Shown here piece by piece: positions 1-11,478 of a DNA stretch of 63,500 nucleotides (position 1 is the stretch's first letter; every line of letters starts with the position of its first letter). The stretch comes from Adiantum capillus-veneris. Lineage: Eukaryota > Streptophyta > Polypodiopsida > Polypodiales > Pteridaceae. The notes under the pieces are model-generated. The model was given only the letters and a program-made list of their open reading frames with translations, was not told the DNA's origin and did not search any database. Location: assembly GCA_014529385.2 (NCBI GenBank), contig CM043967.1, forward strand, positions 7,214,001-7,277,500. The letters run 5' to 3'. Both the position numbers and the translations under genes were made by a program.

Positions 1-1842
1 TACAAAAACATAAATCTCCCTTCAAGCTTTTGATACCCGTCCCACTTACACATAGACAATGAAGCAGCTAGACATAGGTTTAGTGCTTGGTAGAGCATGG
101 AGTCCGAGACTAGCGAGTGCTATTCCTTAAGAGTAAAGAAAGTTGTGAGTGAAGTACAAGATAGTATTTTGTTCTTTGATTTTCACATGCTTGGAAAGGG
201 CTATTCCACCACACACTTTGTTGTTATTTTTGTATTGTTAAGTTTACTTATGTTTGTAGATTCATTTCAGTTTATAGGAGTAGATTAGGAAACAAATTAC
301 GTCATCATTTGGGGCCAAAAGGATCGAGGAAAAAACTGTCAAAAACCTTATCTTGGTGCTGAAGACCATAACTATGAAAAGTTGAGCTTCAAAACTAGAC
401 CAAACCCAGCAAAAACTTCAAGAAGGGGATAAAAACACTTGTTGAAATATTGCCTGTCCAACAAGGATTGCGATCCACGTACCTTATTGGCAAAATGTGC
501 TAAAACTATTTCCTTTGCTTAGAACAGGCTCTCAATGCATCAGAACCTTAAGTTTGGTCAGAAATAGAGTGCTAGAAGATCATAAAAATCAAAAGATTGG
601 GGTGAGTAGAGCAAAACCTTGAAAAAAGGAAAAAACAAGGAAAAACTGAACTTTTACTTGTCCAAATTCAAAAAGGGATGAGAATTGGGATCAACTAGAA
701 GCAGGGAATCAACATAATCAAATTTCATGTCCAGATGCTTCCCAACATGGATCACGATCCATGTTCCAAGTAGACATTTGACAGTAAGATTTGATCACTG
801 TACTCCTAATTACTAGTTGAACAACTTTTCCAAAAGGAGCCATAGACAAAAAGTAACAAACTTTGGTCAAAATACCAGAAAAGGAGTTGTTTGCAAAAAA
901 CCGCAAAACAGACAAAAAATCTTGCTTTTCATTTGGAAAAGAACTGATCAAATCCAAAAAGACTTGGGTAATAGCATCACCATACCCCTTGTGTGATCAG
1001 CTCACAAAGTGTCAGTCCAAAATCTTGCCAAACATGGATCGCGATCCATGTATCTTTTTTGGAATTTTGAGCTGATAATAGGCAAGCAGGGAAGTGATAA
1101 CAATTGAAACACTTTCTCCCAAAGGACTCTTATCAAAAAAATTCAAAAAGAGGGCAAAAGGCGGCAAAAATTAGATCAAGGGAAAACCACTAAAATAAAC
1201 CCTAAAACTAACTTTTGTCTGTCCTAAAAAGCTCTAAAACATTCAAAAACCATATAGCCAACATCACTAGGCCAAGGACTAGCTGTGGGACAAATTTCCT
1301 TCCAGAGTTGAATTTGGGTGCAAGAAACCATCCCAACAATTCAGAAGTGACAGAAGCTCAGGCAAAGTGACAAAATCAACGTAGCCTCCAATCCAGAGGT
1401 TCATTTCTAAAAATTTTGGTACCATAAGACCTCTTAATCATGTTAAACCTAAATGATAGCAACAAAAGTTCATTTGGCTTCCCAACATGGATCGCGATCC
1501 ATGTACCTCTAAGTCAGAACAAAGATAGAAATTTACCATACAAAGAGCTAGTCCACAGTAACCTGGTGGTTCTTTCAAAATTGAAATTGGACCCAAATTA
1601 TTGACGTTGTGTAAGGAATTGTGTGCTACTGAAAAAACCTACCTAAGTTTTGTCGATTAAAAGCAAGAACTAACAAGAACAGCTGTAAGCTCACAGCTAT
1701 CAAGCAAATTCTTGACAGGTTGCAGGTACTAGAGGATACTATCCAGCAAGCAAGATCAAAAAGAAGATTCAAACTATTTAATGAGGTAACTCTGTTTGGA
1801 TTTGGTATTACTAAATTCTTCATGAATTTGTGATCAAGAATA
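1..1842. other. non-coding leader or LTR-like stretch upstream of Ty3 gag
   Basis: I see no convincing gene here; the short ORFs have no family signature. The stretch is A-rich on + and carries four copies of a palindromic motif (listed separately). It leads directly into a Ty3 gag frame at 1843, so it is probably the 5' untranslated leader or part of the 5' LTR of that element. I could not find an LTR boundary or a primer-binding site. Confidence 0.45.
461..1504. repeat. palindromic motif cluster, four copies
   Basis: The 20-bp perfect palindrome ACATGGATCGCGATCCATGT occurs at 1032-1051 and 1485-1504. A one-mismatch copy is at 745-764 and a three-mismatch copy at 461-480. Flanks are partly conserved: usually CCA or CCCA before, and ACC, TCC or ATC after. 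This argues for divergent copies of a longer repeat with the palindrome as its best-kept core. Function is unknown. Confidence 0.85.
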
Positions 1843-2361
1843 TTGTACCAAAATAGGAATCCCAGTATCTTTGATCAAGGGAGTAATCACTCAACGGAAG
1901 AAAGTGTGAATCAGAGACCATTGCTGCCTTTAGAACCCGTTTTAGAGGAGAGTTTCTCTGACACTTCATTTGAGAGATCATACAGCCTCATGACTGAAGA
2001 TTCTAACAAGTCAAACCCTAAGGGAACAACTTCGATGGGTGCAGGTCCTGCATCTGATGTAAAATTGTTATATTTGAAGTTCCAATTTGAAAATGTGCTT
2101 AAGGCCAAAATCTATAAGGATGGAATGGACCGCTATTGTGTTAAGTTGGAAAATAAGCCGAGCGAGTTCAAAGACATTGTAGATGTTGATTATGATGGGG
2201 ATAGATATTTTGACCGAGAGGGAATAATGTACCTGGTGGTTCATAACCCTTTTATTGTGGATAAATGGGGAATGATCGGCACCAAGGACAAGGTAGATAA
2301 TGCTCTAGCCAATGAACCACCCAAAATGGAGAAACAAAACACGGTACTAAGACACCAATGA
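1843..2361 (+). pseudogene. Ty3 gag, N-terminal part with Y-D-G-Y motifs
   Basis: This is a 172-codon open frame with a Ser/Glu/Pro-rich, probably disordered first half and a folded-looking second half. The second half has two hairpin-like motifs, YKDGMDRYCVKLEN (about 2112-2153) and YFDREGIMYLVVHN (about 2204-2245). It ends at a TGA at 2359, after which coding-like sequence continues with more stops, so it is the broken start of a longer gag. There is no clear initiator; the listed start simply opens the frame. The motif recurs in the minus-strand element at 39-41 kb. Confidence 0.6.
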
Positions 2362-3501
2362 GACAGAGCACATAGGGGCAATAATGTTTCTGACATCACT
2401 TACACCACTGGAATCCCTCCGACTATTACACAAGATCAACTTGATGAACGTATAGCAGATAGGATTCCACCATTAGTACCAAGAGGAGATTATGAACCTA
2501 GAGAAGTCACACCAGGTGGACCAAGAGCTGTTAGAATGGTTGGAGAGACTAGACGTATGCGACCATCTCAGGTGGAAAAATGTGTACCCAAAAAATATAA
2601 TGGATCTGGAGGTCCATATGCCCACGTGTTAATCTTCAAACAAGTGTTGAGAGAAGAATAGGTAACTGATTTCCACACTCAATATGAAGGTTTTGGGTTG
2701 ACATTAGAAGGTACTACCTTGACTTGGTTCGAACCATTAAACGACTTGGAATTCCCAAGTATTGAGCAACTTCTCCGAGAATTCGTTGAGGAATTCTCAA
2801 AAAGGGGGATCAAGCATAACACCGCCCCCCAGATCTATGCATTTAGGCAAAAGGAAAAAGAGAAAGTGAAGGAAACATCGCTTCGTTTCAAGTAGTGCAT
2901 AGAAAGATGCCCTGCTCGAGAACTACCTCAAGATGAAATACTATCAGTCCTTTTCATAGAAGAATTGCAAAATGACACGCTCAAAAAGGACTTGCACTTG
3001 AAGGCATGTATAACTTTTGAGAAAGTCACAAAAGAGGTGTTGTATCTTGTAGATAATTGCAAGGAATATGGGGAGGTGACTGAAGACACAGATCAGGGGA
3101 CGAGTAGAACCTCTTCAACCACTAGTGAGTCCACGACAAAATTAGGAGGGCAACACCCAACTGTGTCGGACATTGATCAAATGATCGAGGAAGTGATCAA
3201 GAGGATAAACCAAGGAAACATGACGAACCCAAACACAAGAGAACCGCCCACCCAAAAATGTAATACTTATGGAGGAGATCATCCAACCGAATGGTGCAAC
3301 CTTCAACAAAGGCCAGGAGTAAACGCACATCGAATATTGAAATGGTGTGCTACAGAACAAAAATGGACAAACCATGAAACTCACGAATGTTTCTATAATA
3401 GGAACTATGTTAGAGAGAGAGAATACGGACCACATGGAGGACAAAAACTTCCGCCCCCTCCAAGGTACCAAGTAGGGCCAAATAATGCAATCTTAGGGTA
3501 G
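2362..3501 (+). pseudogene. Ty3 gag core (retrotransposon gag domain)
   Basis: The frames from 2362 to 3501 read as one protein interrupted by TAG stops near 2659, 2893 and 3499. The segment LEGTTLTWFEPLNDLEF (from about 2701), followed by a hydrophobic LLREFVEEF stretch, matches the W-F-x(n)-L-F pattern of the retrotransposon gag capsid domain. Near 3259-3297 a zinc-knuckle-like CNTYGGDHPTEWC lacks its second cysteine (Tyr instead). Gag would form the cytoplasmic virus-like particle that packages element RNA. The family call is firm and the gene is clearly broken. Confidence 0.8.
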
Positions 3502-3516
3502 AAAAAAGCTCAACCT

Positions 3517-3918
3517 ATGTTGGGACATCAACCTCCCTTACCCCAAGAAAATAGGGCTATGGTAAGGATTTCTCAAACCATAGAACCGCCTTCTGATCAG
3601 AGTATGGTCCAAGTAGTCTCATACCGAGAAGATTCAGACAATACTTATGAGAGGGGATTTGATGGGAATGTATATGCTCCAAAGGTACATAATCCATGGA
3701 TGATTCCTAAAGATATTTCCAAGCCCTCATACATAGCACATCCAACTAAAAACCATTACTTGGTCAATGAGAATATGCTCATGTTTATGGCAAATCAGGG
3801 CTACAGACCTATGGGCTACCCTCCTACAGGACAATCGATGGGGGCTCCACAGGCTTCTCCACCACCTGTAGGACCATGCTATGAATGTGGTGGTGATCAT
3901 TGGGCTAGAGCCTAACCA
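3517..3918 (+). pseudogene. gag C-terminal part with CCHC zinc knuckle
   Basis: The frame is rich in Pro, Gln and Gly and ends in CYECGGDHWARA followed by TAA, where the last cysteine of a C-x2-C-x4-H-x4-C knuckle would follow within a residue or two. Knuckles of this type bind element RNA. It follows the gag core after a TAG at 3499, so both belong to one original gag. The stop inside the knuckle shows that the frame is dead. Confidence 0.7.
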
Positions 3919-4308
3919 AACCCAAGAAATCCCTGAAAAAACCCAAGAAATCTCATTCCACTCTGTCCAAAAAACCCCTGAAAACAAAGGAAAAGCAACC
4001 ATGAACAAAATGGGGATTGTGCCAAGCTCAAGTGGATCAAAAACATAATCGAACATTTTGATAAGCGCGGTCACTAGAGCTAAGCACATGAGGCAGCAAG
4101 AAACGTCCCAGCCAGCCAAACAGAGATAGAAAACTTGTCTGTCCAAACCCCTAGGAAATCTTGGAAGGCAAAACGAGACAAGATGAAAGCCAAAAGAGAA
4201 AAGGAAAAAACGGCATTGAAAACCATATTACTGAAAACAGAGTAACAACTTCAAAGGGAAAGAGACCTTAAGGACAACAACGAAATTAAAAAACCATCGG
4301 ATCTACCA

Positions 4309-4888
4309 TTGGGAGGGTCGGTCTTGGTAGACAAGGTGTTCGAACCTTTGGACACAATTCTAAAAGCTTACAAGGTAAGGCTAAAGCCTAACCAAACCCA
4401 AGAGGATAGGTGGTTAACGTACCCTCATCTAGGCTATGAGAAAGAGAGGCTAAAGATGTGCTTGATGCTCATCCAGGCCGCTCAAGCGCTTATGGAACTA
4501 TCAGTTCCTACGGCTCCAAAAATTGAGACACTAATCCGAGAAAAGATTCAGGAGTTAAGAGGGGCAGAGAATTGAAAAGAATAACCTACCAGATCCTATA
4601 GACAAAACACCATTGGATACGAGGGTGGTAGCCAATACAACCGATGGAACGTATTCTCAAGTACCACTGCCGATTCTGGAGGTAGAAAAACAATGGCCTC
4701 AAGAGCTATGGGAACAGATCAGGAATAGAAAAGATGGATGTGCCACACTTGTGTCAGCTCCTATCCCAGAAATCCACCTGGAACATGAGCTCTATCCAAA
4801 AGACATTAGATCACTATATGGCGATGCAGGTACAACAATATCGGAAGACAATAAACCGCAATCGTTGAAGACTTTATGTAACATTTAA
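4309..4888 (+). pseudogene. gag-protease linker remnants
   Basis: Two adjoining open stretches (4309-4575 and 4613-4888) encode polar, charged, partly helical peptides in different frames. I recognise no domain. Their position between the gag zinc knuckle and the protease suggests linker polyprotein. The stretch 3919-4308 upstream has the same A-rich coding-like composition but is interrupted throughout. Confidence 0.4.
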
Positions 4889-5453
4889 TGGCCATCCAAT
4901 AGGAATTGGGTACACCTTGTGGGCATCTGGGCTAGGGAGCTGACATGTGTCCCTCATTCCCTTTGTGTAAAGGGAGCTTGTGTGTGTGTGTGTGACTTTC
5001 TCTCTCATCCCCTACTCCCAAGGCTCGCCCCCTCTCATGTAATGATTTGTAAAGACTTTTTGGGTCACACACAAAACATCCAATTCCCCTAGGGTTGACC
5101 TTTGGACACAACCTTTGAATTTTGGAACCTTAGCATTTTGGAAGTCTTAATGGGATGAACCTTAGGGTCTTTTTAACCCATTGTTGCACATGGCTCTTTT
5201 GCAGATGGCCCCCCCTTTGGATCCCTATTTTCCCTCCTTTGGATCCCTACTGTGTCCGGTCTGCTAGCTTAACCAATATTCTAGCTTTTTCTCCCCTGGC
5301 ACTTCCCCATATTAAATGATCAGTTTAACATGAGAAAAACATTTAGGAGAATTAGATATTGATTATTATGACACTTTACCTTCATTTCTTGGTAACCATG
5401 AAACTCGATCGGAGGTAAGGAAAGTACCGTCTCAATGAAAAACCAATCCTAAG
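4889..5453. other. non-coding stretch interrupting the polyprotein
   Basis: Base composition changes from A-rich coding-like to T- and C-rich. There is a short (GT)n run around 4979-4994 and no open frame. Coding resumes at 5454. It may be a small insertion or a strongly diverged linker; I could not find target-site duplications or terminal repeats. Confidence 0.4.
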
Positions 5454-6140
5454 TTGATGGATACTAAAGCTCTTCATGAGATGATGTCATTCCCTATTCA
5501 TTGTACACTGACTCTGTTAGAGTTACTGTATATCAGACCGCATCTTTGGGATGAGGTCGGAAAAATTTTGGAAAAAATGGGGCTGGTAATTCCTTCACCC
5601 GAGGCTTCTCCAAACACACTAAAGACACAACCCTTGAAACAAACTAAACATGAGCCAGTACCGGTAAACAAGAGTGAAGGTGAAGAAGGAAATAAAGTAG
5701 AAGATTATTGTGAAGGTGAAGGAAATACTACTCTACCGGTGGAGTACAAAGAGGTCAAGTCGATAGCAATATTGGATAGTGGTGTTGGAATATCCATAGC
5801 TACCAAAGCAATGTGGAAAAAATGGGAAAAACCTGCTCTCTGAAAGACAAGAATGAAACTTCAATTGGCATATGGGTATCTAGAAAAACCCATTGGCATC
5901 TTGGAGCAGATTGTGGTAACCTCTTGCGGCATTGCATATGAACACACTTTTGCTATTATAAATTTCGATGAGAGCAACAATTTTGATATCTTATTGGGCA
6001 GACCATTCATGCGTCAGCTCAAAATGTTGCAAGACTGGGGTTACGACTATGTCTATCTAAGGAACAAGGATGTCACTATGAAAATTAGTGTCACGGATCA
6101 TAGCTATAAAGACGTAGAGGAGAAGACTTGCACTCCATGA
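5454..6140 (+). pseudogene. Ty3 aspartic protease (retropepsin)
   Basis: The catalytic loop reads AILDSGVGISI (near 5767-5799), the D-[TS]-G signature of retropepsins. The C-terminal FDILLGRPFMRQL (near 5983-6021) is the usual I-L-G-x-P-F motif of plant Ty3 proteases. A stop (TGA) near 5841 and a frame change lie between the two motifs. A retropepsin would work as a dimer to cut Gag-Pol. This copy is broken between the two motifs. Confidence 0.85.
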
Positions 6141-7258
6141 CTGACCAAGAAGGAGGAATACCAGCTTGGCTACAAAACAGAGCTCACCAGTGGGCAAAAG
6201 AAGTTTCAGAAGGTGGAAGTCTTAAAAAGCAAAATTGCACTCTTGATAGGACTGCTCAAGACGAGGCATATATACTAGAGCCTTTCCCAGAAAAGATGTT
6301 TTGTTTGTGTAAATGAGGTGACCCTCACCAAATTCTGTGATGAGGAAGGGTATGATATCATTCCATTCCAGATGATGGGTGTCAGCCTAACTCCTAAGTT
6401 AGAGGGGAAAGTGCCTGACAAGGACGGGGTTGCCGAGTGCTGACGCATAGTGGATGAAATCTCTGTAAGAGATCTTGACCAAACGGAAGAAGAAGATTTC
6501 CAAGACTCAACTGGTAAGATGCTAGAGGATAACGCGGACGATGATCTGTTTAGTAGCTCGAGTCAGAGCATCAAACGCAACGATCGACGGGGTGATCTAC
6601 TATGATTTCCCAAATCAAAATCCTCAAAGACAATGCAAATATCGAGATAAACGCAGAAACAACCGAGACAAGCACAACAAGGACTCAATACCTCTATTAA
6701 TTGACAAAACGCAATACTTAAGATTAGTAGAAGCGGCTGACTGCCTCAAGGACAGGATATCAAAGAAATACATGAAACCTGACTCAACCAAAACAAAATC
6801 GAAGAAGGCAAACACACAGAAACCAGAAAAAGGGAGCAATACCAAAAAATCAATTAAGTTGTCCAAAATGGAGCACAAAATCAAATACAATAAACTGAAG
6901 CAAGCCTTAAAGAAAGTTTAGACAACAGAAATGGAAACTGATGAGGAATCAAATGATGATAAATTTGATGTACCTTCCCACTATAAGAAGTATACCATTC
7001 AGGATAGGAAAATTGTGGTGCAAAAACCCAAACAAGATCCCAACGAACCAGGAATTTCATATGATGGGCTTGAAAATGTAAAATGCATCAACTTAGCAGA
7101 ACCAGGTGAGGAGCCTAAACCGGCATACATTGCCACAGACCTTACTGACAAGGAAGAGCAACTTCTAGTCGATACGCTCAGACGATACAAAGATGTCTCT
7201 GTATGGTCATACAAAGATATAAAGGGGATAGATCCTAAGATCTGTCATTCAGCACCCG
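6141..7258 (+). pseudogene. protease-RT linker remnants
   Basis: Open pieces at 6541-6921 and 6931-7269 encode very Lys/Asn/Asp-rich peptides. The last part (DLTDKEEQLLVDTLRRYKDV, near 7138) resembles the segment just before RT in plant Ty3 elements, where E-E-x-x-L-x-x-L-L-x-x-x-x-D-x-F/V is common. The frame shifts again at about 7258. No enzyme domain is visible. Confidence 0.55.
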
Positions 7259-8040
7259 ATTTCCCTTAAGAGTGATGCCAGACCATGCAAACAACGTCCT
7301 TACACGTACAATGAAACTTTTGCCAAGAAAATTAAGGAGGAGATAGACAAATTAAAGGACGCTGAGTTTATCTACAAGATTGAACACACCGATTGGGTGT
7401 CCCCAATTATGGTGGTACCCAAAAAGAACGGCAAACTGCATGTCTGTGTAAACCTCAAACAGGTAAATGTAGCCACCATCAAGGATAACTATCCACTGCC
7501 AATAACAGATCATGTTATTGATAGGGTAGCAAGGAAAGAAGCCTATATTTTCTTGGATGGATTATCAGGCTACAACCAGTTGACGATTAAAGCGGAAGAT
7601 CAACATAAGAACAGCTTTTGCAATGGACTAGGGTATATTTGCCTACAGGGTAATGCCTTTCAGCCTGGCCAATGCCTCGGCCACATTTCAAAGACTAATG
7701 AGCCACGCATTCAAAGAATATCTCAAACAATTTTTGGAGATCTACATGGATGATCTTTGTGTTCATTCTCATCGACGAAGTGACTACATCACTCATCTAG
7801 GAAAAGTCTTTGAAAAATGCAGAACGTATCGTATTTGCTTAAACCTGGAAAAATGAGTCTTCATGGTAAGACAAAGTAAAATTTTGGGCCACATCGTGTC
7901 CAAAAATGGAATTTCAACTGATCAAGAAAAGGTACAAATAATTGCTGCACTTTTGAGACCAATGAAGATGAAAGAAGTGCAAGCATTTATGGGGCATTGC
8001 GGGTACTATAGGCGTTTCATATATGTATTTATGCGGTAAT
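7259..8040 (+). pseudogene. Ty3 reverse transcriptase
   Basis: RT motifs appear in order over three frames: SPIMVVPKKNGKLHVCVN (from about 7399), FLDGLSGYNQ with the first catalytic Asp (near 7551), MPFSLANASATFQRLM (from 7653) and YMDD (about 7743-7754). The connection-type segment KILGHIVSKNGISTDQEKV follows near 7879, and QAFMGHCGYYRRFI near 7981. Frameshifts near 7258 and 7607 and a TGA near 7855 inactivate it. The enzyme would copy element RNA to cDNA in the particle. Catalytic residues survive; the frame does not. Confidence 0.92.
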
Positions 8041-8516
8041 AGCTAAGCCGTTGTATGCCCTCATTGCTAAATTCGAATGGACGGAGGAATGTGAGCAGGC
8101 TTTCCAAAAATTGAAGCAGCAATTAATTTCGGCTCCAATTTTGCAGGCCCGTGACTAGAGCAAAATCTTTCATGTCCATGTAGATGCATCGGCCCTATGC
8201 CATCGGGTGCATATTAGCCCAGCCAGGAGAGAAGAAAATGGATTTTCCCATTTGCTACTCTAGTCGGCAACTAAACAAAGCAAAGAGAAATTATACCACT
8301 ACGAAAAGAGAAGGTCTGGGAATGATCTATGCTGTCAAGACACTACCTTTTAGCAAACAAGTTTTTCTTCTTCGTGGATCATCAAGCACTGCTATATCTA
8401 GTAAACAAACCTTGCAACTCTGGAAGAATTGTTCGCTGGTTTATATTGTTGCTTGACTTCAGGGTAGTCTTAAAAAACGGGACCACACATCAAAGAGCAG
8501 ATAATCTTTCATGACT
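8041..8516 (+). pseudogene. Ty3 RNase H
   Basis: After the RT thumb, the sequence FEWTEECEQAFQKLKQQL leads to FHVHVDAS (near 8169-8190) with the first RNase H aspartate. ILAQPGEKKMDFPICYSSRQL and the acidic KREGLGMIYAV helix follow, then VDHQALLYLV and a final RADNLS carrying another catalytic aspartate. A TAG near 8156 and at least two frameshifts break it. This domain would degrade the RNA strand of the RNA:DNA hybrid. Confidence 0.88.
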
Positions 8517-10022
8517 ATTTCATGGGGAAACACTTGAGGGTGTCGATGATGACCTTTTTGATTCAAATATGTTTAACATCGAAATGGTCCCGAGATGGAG
8601 CGAAGAGGTCATTCCTCTACTCACAATTGGCTCATTGCAGATAGAAAGACAACCATCAATTATCCATCAAACACAAAATCTCCAGCTTTTAGCAGGATGG
8701 CTGTACAAACATGGTAAGGATGAGATATTGATACTATGTGTATAGCCCAAAGATACCACATACTACCTCAAACAGGTTCATATACAAAATACGGGATTTC
8801 ACAACGGTGAAACACAGACAGGCCAATGGCTACGGAGACTGGGCGTCTACTGGCCAAACATGGAACACAATGTCCATACATAGTAAAATCCTGCGGTAGT
8901 TGTACAAAACAACCACTAGTGGAACATGCCACCCTGTTTCGAGTAGTACAAGCACCTAAATGGAGTGCTCACATAGTTGAGGACTTAAAATACCAGACCT
9001 TTCTATAGGAATGGGGAAAAGCAAGAACAAAAACTATAGAGGCCAAATAATATCTGCTCATTGGCAACCTACTATATAGGCGGGGAAATGACAAACAACT
9101 ACGGCTGTGTGCTACAAAAAGCGAATATTACATTATCCTAGATCAAGCACACTCAGGACAGCCAGGGGGACATTTCTCGGTTGGTAAAACGAAAAGGCTT
9201 GTGCTACACTCAGGGATATGGTGGCCAACCCTGTTTATGGATGCAGAGATATATGTCAAACGTTGTGATGAATGTCACGCACAAAACCACCCCAAGCAAG
9301 AGATGAAATTCCATTAAGGCCCATGATGGGCGTACGTGATTTTTCCAAATGGGGCATTGACTTCACTGGTCCCATCATACCTCGAGGATACAGGACTCAC
9401 GCACAATACATCATTGTAGCAATAGACTACATGACAAAATGGACGGAAGCAAAAGCATCCCTAAAAAACAATGCAAATACTACAACTCAGTTCCTTTTCA
9501 AAAACGTGTTACAAGTATGAACTACCAATTGAAATAGTGAGCGATAGGGGAACATACTTTTTAAACGACGTTATTGAAAGCCTCCTTGACGAATTCATGG
9601 TAGTCCATCACAAATCGGCACCGTATCATCCGCAAGCTAATGGGCAGGCAGAGAGTACAAACAAAATCTTATGCACCGTACTCACCAAAATAGTCAGTGA
9701 CTCAAGGAATGATTGGGATCAAAAGCTACACACAACCTTATGGGCTTACAAAGTAGCTTTAAAAACTTCCATTGGAACAACTCCCTTTAACCTGGTATTC
9801 GGGATTAATGCGATCCTACCACTGGAATTCCTAATCAAAACCCTAAGAGTGGCAACGCAATTAGGATGGACGGGCCATGAGCTATCGAAGAGATTAGACA
9901 CCCTGGAACAATTAGATGAAGCTAGACTTAGAGCGATAGCTGGGATATATGCTCAGAAAAAACAAATGAAAGCTTTCCATGATCAACACGTGATTGGAAA
10001 GGAGTTCCAAAAAGGGGATTAA
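8517..10022 (+). pseudogene. Ty3 integrase with two HHCC-like modules
   Basis: Two zinc-binding modules occur in tandem. The first runs from LYKHGKDEI (near 8703) through H-x(n)-H (VHIQNTGFH, near 8778), GVYWPNM and SCGSC (near 8890). The second runs from LLYRRGND (near 9069) through AHSGQPGGH (near 9148), WWPTLF and CDEC (near 9262). The core follows with KWGIDFTGP (first Asp, near 9347), IVSDRGTYF (second Asp, near 9535) and NGQAEST (Glu, near 9640). The C-terminal part ends at a TAA at about 10020. Several stops and frameshifts make it non-functional. Only the second module is in the canonical place for an integrase zinc domain. Confidence 0.9.
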
Positions 10023-10418
10023 GTTCTCATGTGTATCCTCAAATAACACTCCAAAAAACTCAAAAAGCAAGGAATGGGGCCTTTTGTAATACATGATATA
10101 TCGCAAAGTGACGCCATCAAACTTGCACCAAATCAAAGCCAAAAAGTAACCCAACCATCAGCATCAAAACTTTTGCAGGTCACAGTCAAACACAGAGCGC
10201 ATCTTCTCCAATTACTATTGTTCGGCCCATGCAGCTTCAAGGCAACCTCGCCACCAACAACCATTGAACATATTGTTCAGAACCTCTCTCTTGCACATCA
10301 TTTTGTTTCCCCATGCATATCCTCCATCAGCATCATAGAGCCACACTATACGGCTTTCATAGACGCACGCTTTGTTTCCAAGCACTCTGACACATGTTCA
10401 TCGGGGATGACTCACTCT

Positions 10419-10432
10419 AGGAAGGGGGAAAA
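10419..10432 (+). other. polypurine tract before 3' LTR
   Basis: The purine run AGGAAGGGGGAAAA lies about 400 bp after the integrase frame and directly before TGCGGCACG, a possible LTR start at 10433. In LTR elements this tract primes plus-strand DNA synthesis. The position and composition are typical. Confidence 0.75.
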
Positions 10433-11004
10433 TGCGGCACGATTATCATTTGTATATATTATTATTATCATCTTACTTCTTTCCTTTCCTTTCCTTTCCT
10501 TTCTTTTTCTTTAGAAACCAAGTTTTTCAAAGCCTGACAAACTCTTAGTTGGCATAATCATGAGCCATACTGTCACCATCTAACAGAATAAGAGTATGTA
10601 TATAAGGGAGGCGATACTAATTTTGGCTATTTCTTGGCCGACTAATAATCATTGTAAATAATTTTCTTTTACAAAAAAGCAAAAAAATGATAGATAATCA
10701 ACAAAAAATTGATAAGTCGAGCCAGGAAAGTCGGAATTGACTTTTGAAAGCGAACATCGAAACTTCAAAGCAAGGACTTTGAACATGGCAAATATGGAAA
10801 GATTTGACACAAGATGAATTTTGAGCCAACTTCTGAAGGATCAAAACTACAGATCGAACGTCATTTGTAAACCGAGTGTCAGAATGACAAACGATTCGAA
10901 CCTATGAACAACAAGATATGATCAATGGAGGTAAGTATAAATGGGGCATTCTGGGTAGACAAGGAACATATAGTCAAATGGGGCAATATAAGCTCATTTG
11001 CATT

Positions 11005-11111
<107 letters not shown>

Positions 11112-11252
11112 ACATGAGCATAGAGTTTCCGGAGTTGTTTCTGCCCGTTGCGACCACCTTGGTGGATCTTACTACACCAGATTTGATAGGTATGATCTAA
11201 TATTAACCTTGCAAGAGCATGTGTGTATGTCCCATATTGCATCAACAATGAC

Positions 11253-11386
11253 AAAACAACATATCAAAGCAGTACAAAGTCACAAAATCGGCAAACTAAT
11301 AGGGCCCTTGAGGAAGTCCAAAACAACATATCAAAGCAGTACAAAGTCACAAAATCGGCAAACTAATAGGGCCCTTGAGGAAGTCC
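11253..11386. repeat. 67-bp tandem duplication
   Basis: The unit beginning AAAACAACATATCAAAGC at 11253 is repeated almost exactly at 11320, a period of 67 bp. The near-identity suggests a recent duplication by slippage or unequal exchange. Confidence 0.93.
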
Positions 11387-11478
11387 AAACCCCATCAAAA
11401 ACCAAAAATATTTTATCAGTAGATCCCAATTAGCTGACAGAATCAGGCAGACTAGAAATAGCAGAGAAAAGTGGTGGA

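Larger units (their letters stand above)
1843..10432 (+). mobile_element. decayed Ty3/gypsy LTR retrotransposon, internal region
   Basis: Domains run in Ty3 order on +: gag with zinc knuckles, aspartic protease, reverse transcriptase, RNase H, integrase, then a polypurine tract at 10419-10432. The frame is broken by many stops and several frameshifts, so this copy cannot encode a working polyprotein. RNase H before integrase separates it from Ty1/copia. I saw no chromodomain after the integrase. Long linkers between gag and protease and between protease and RT make it large for the family. Confidence 0.9.
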
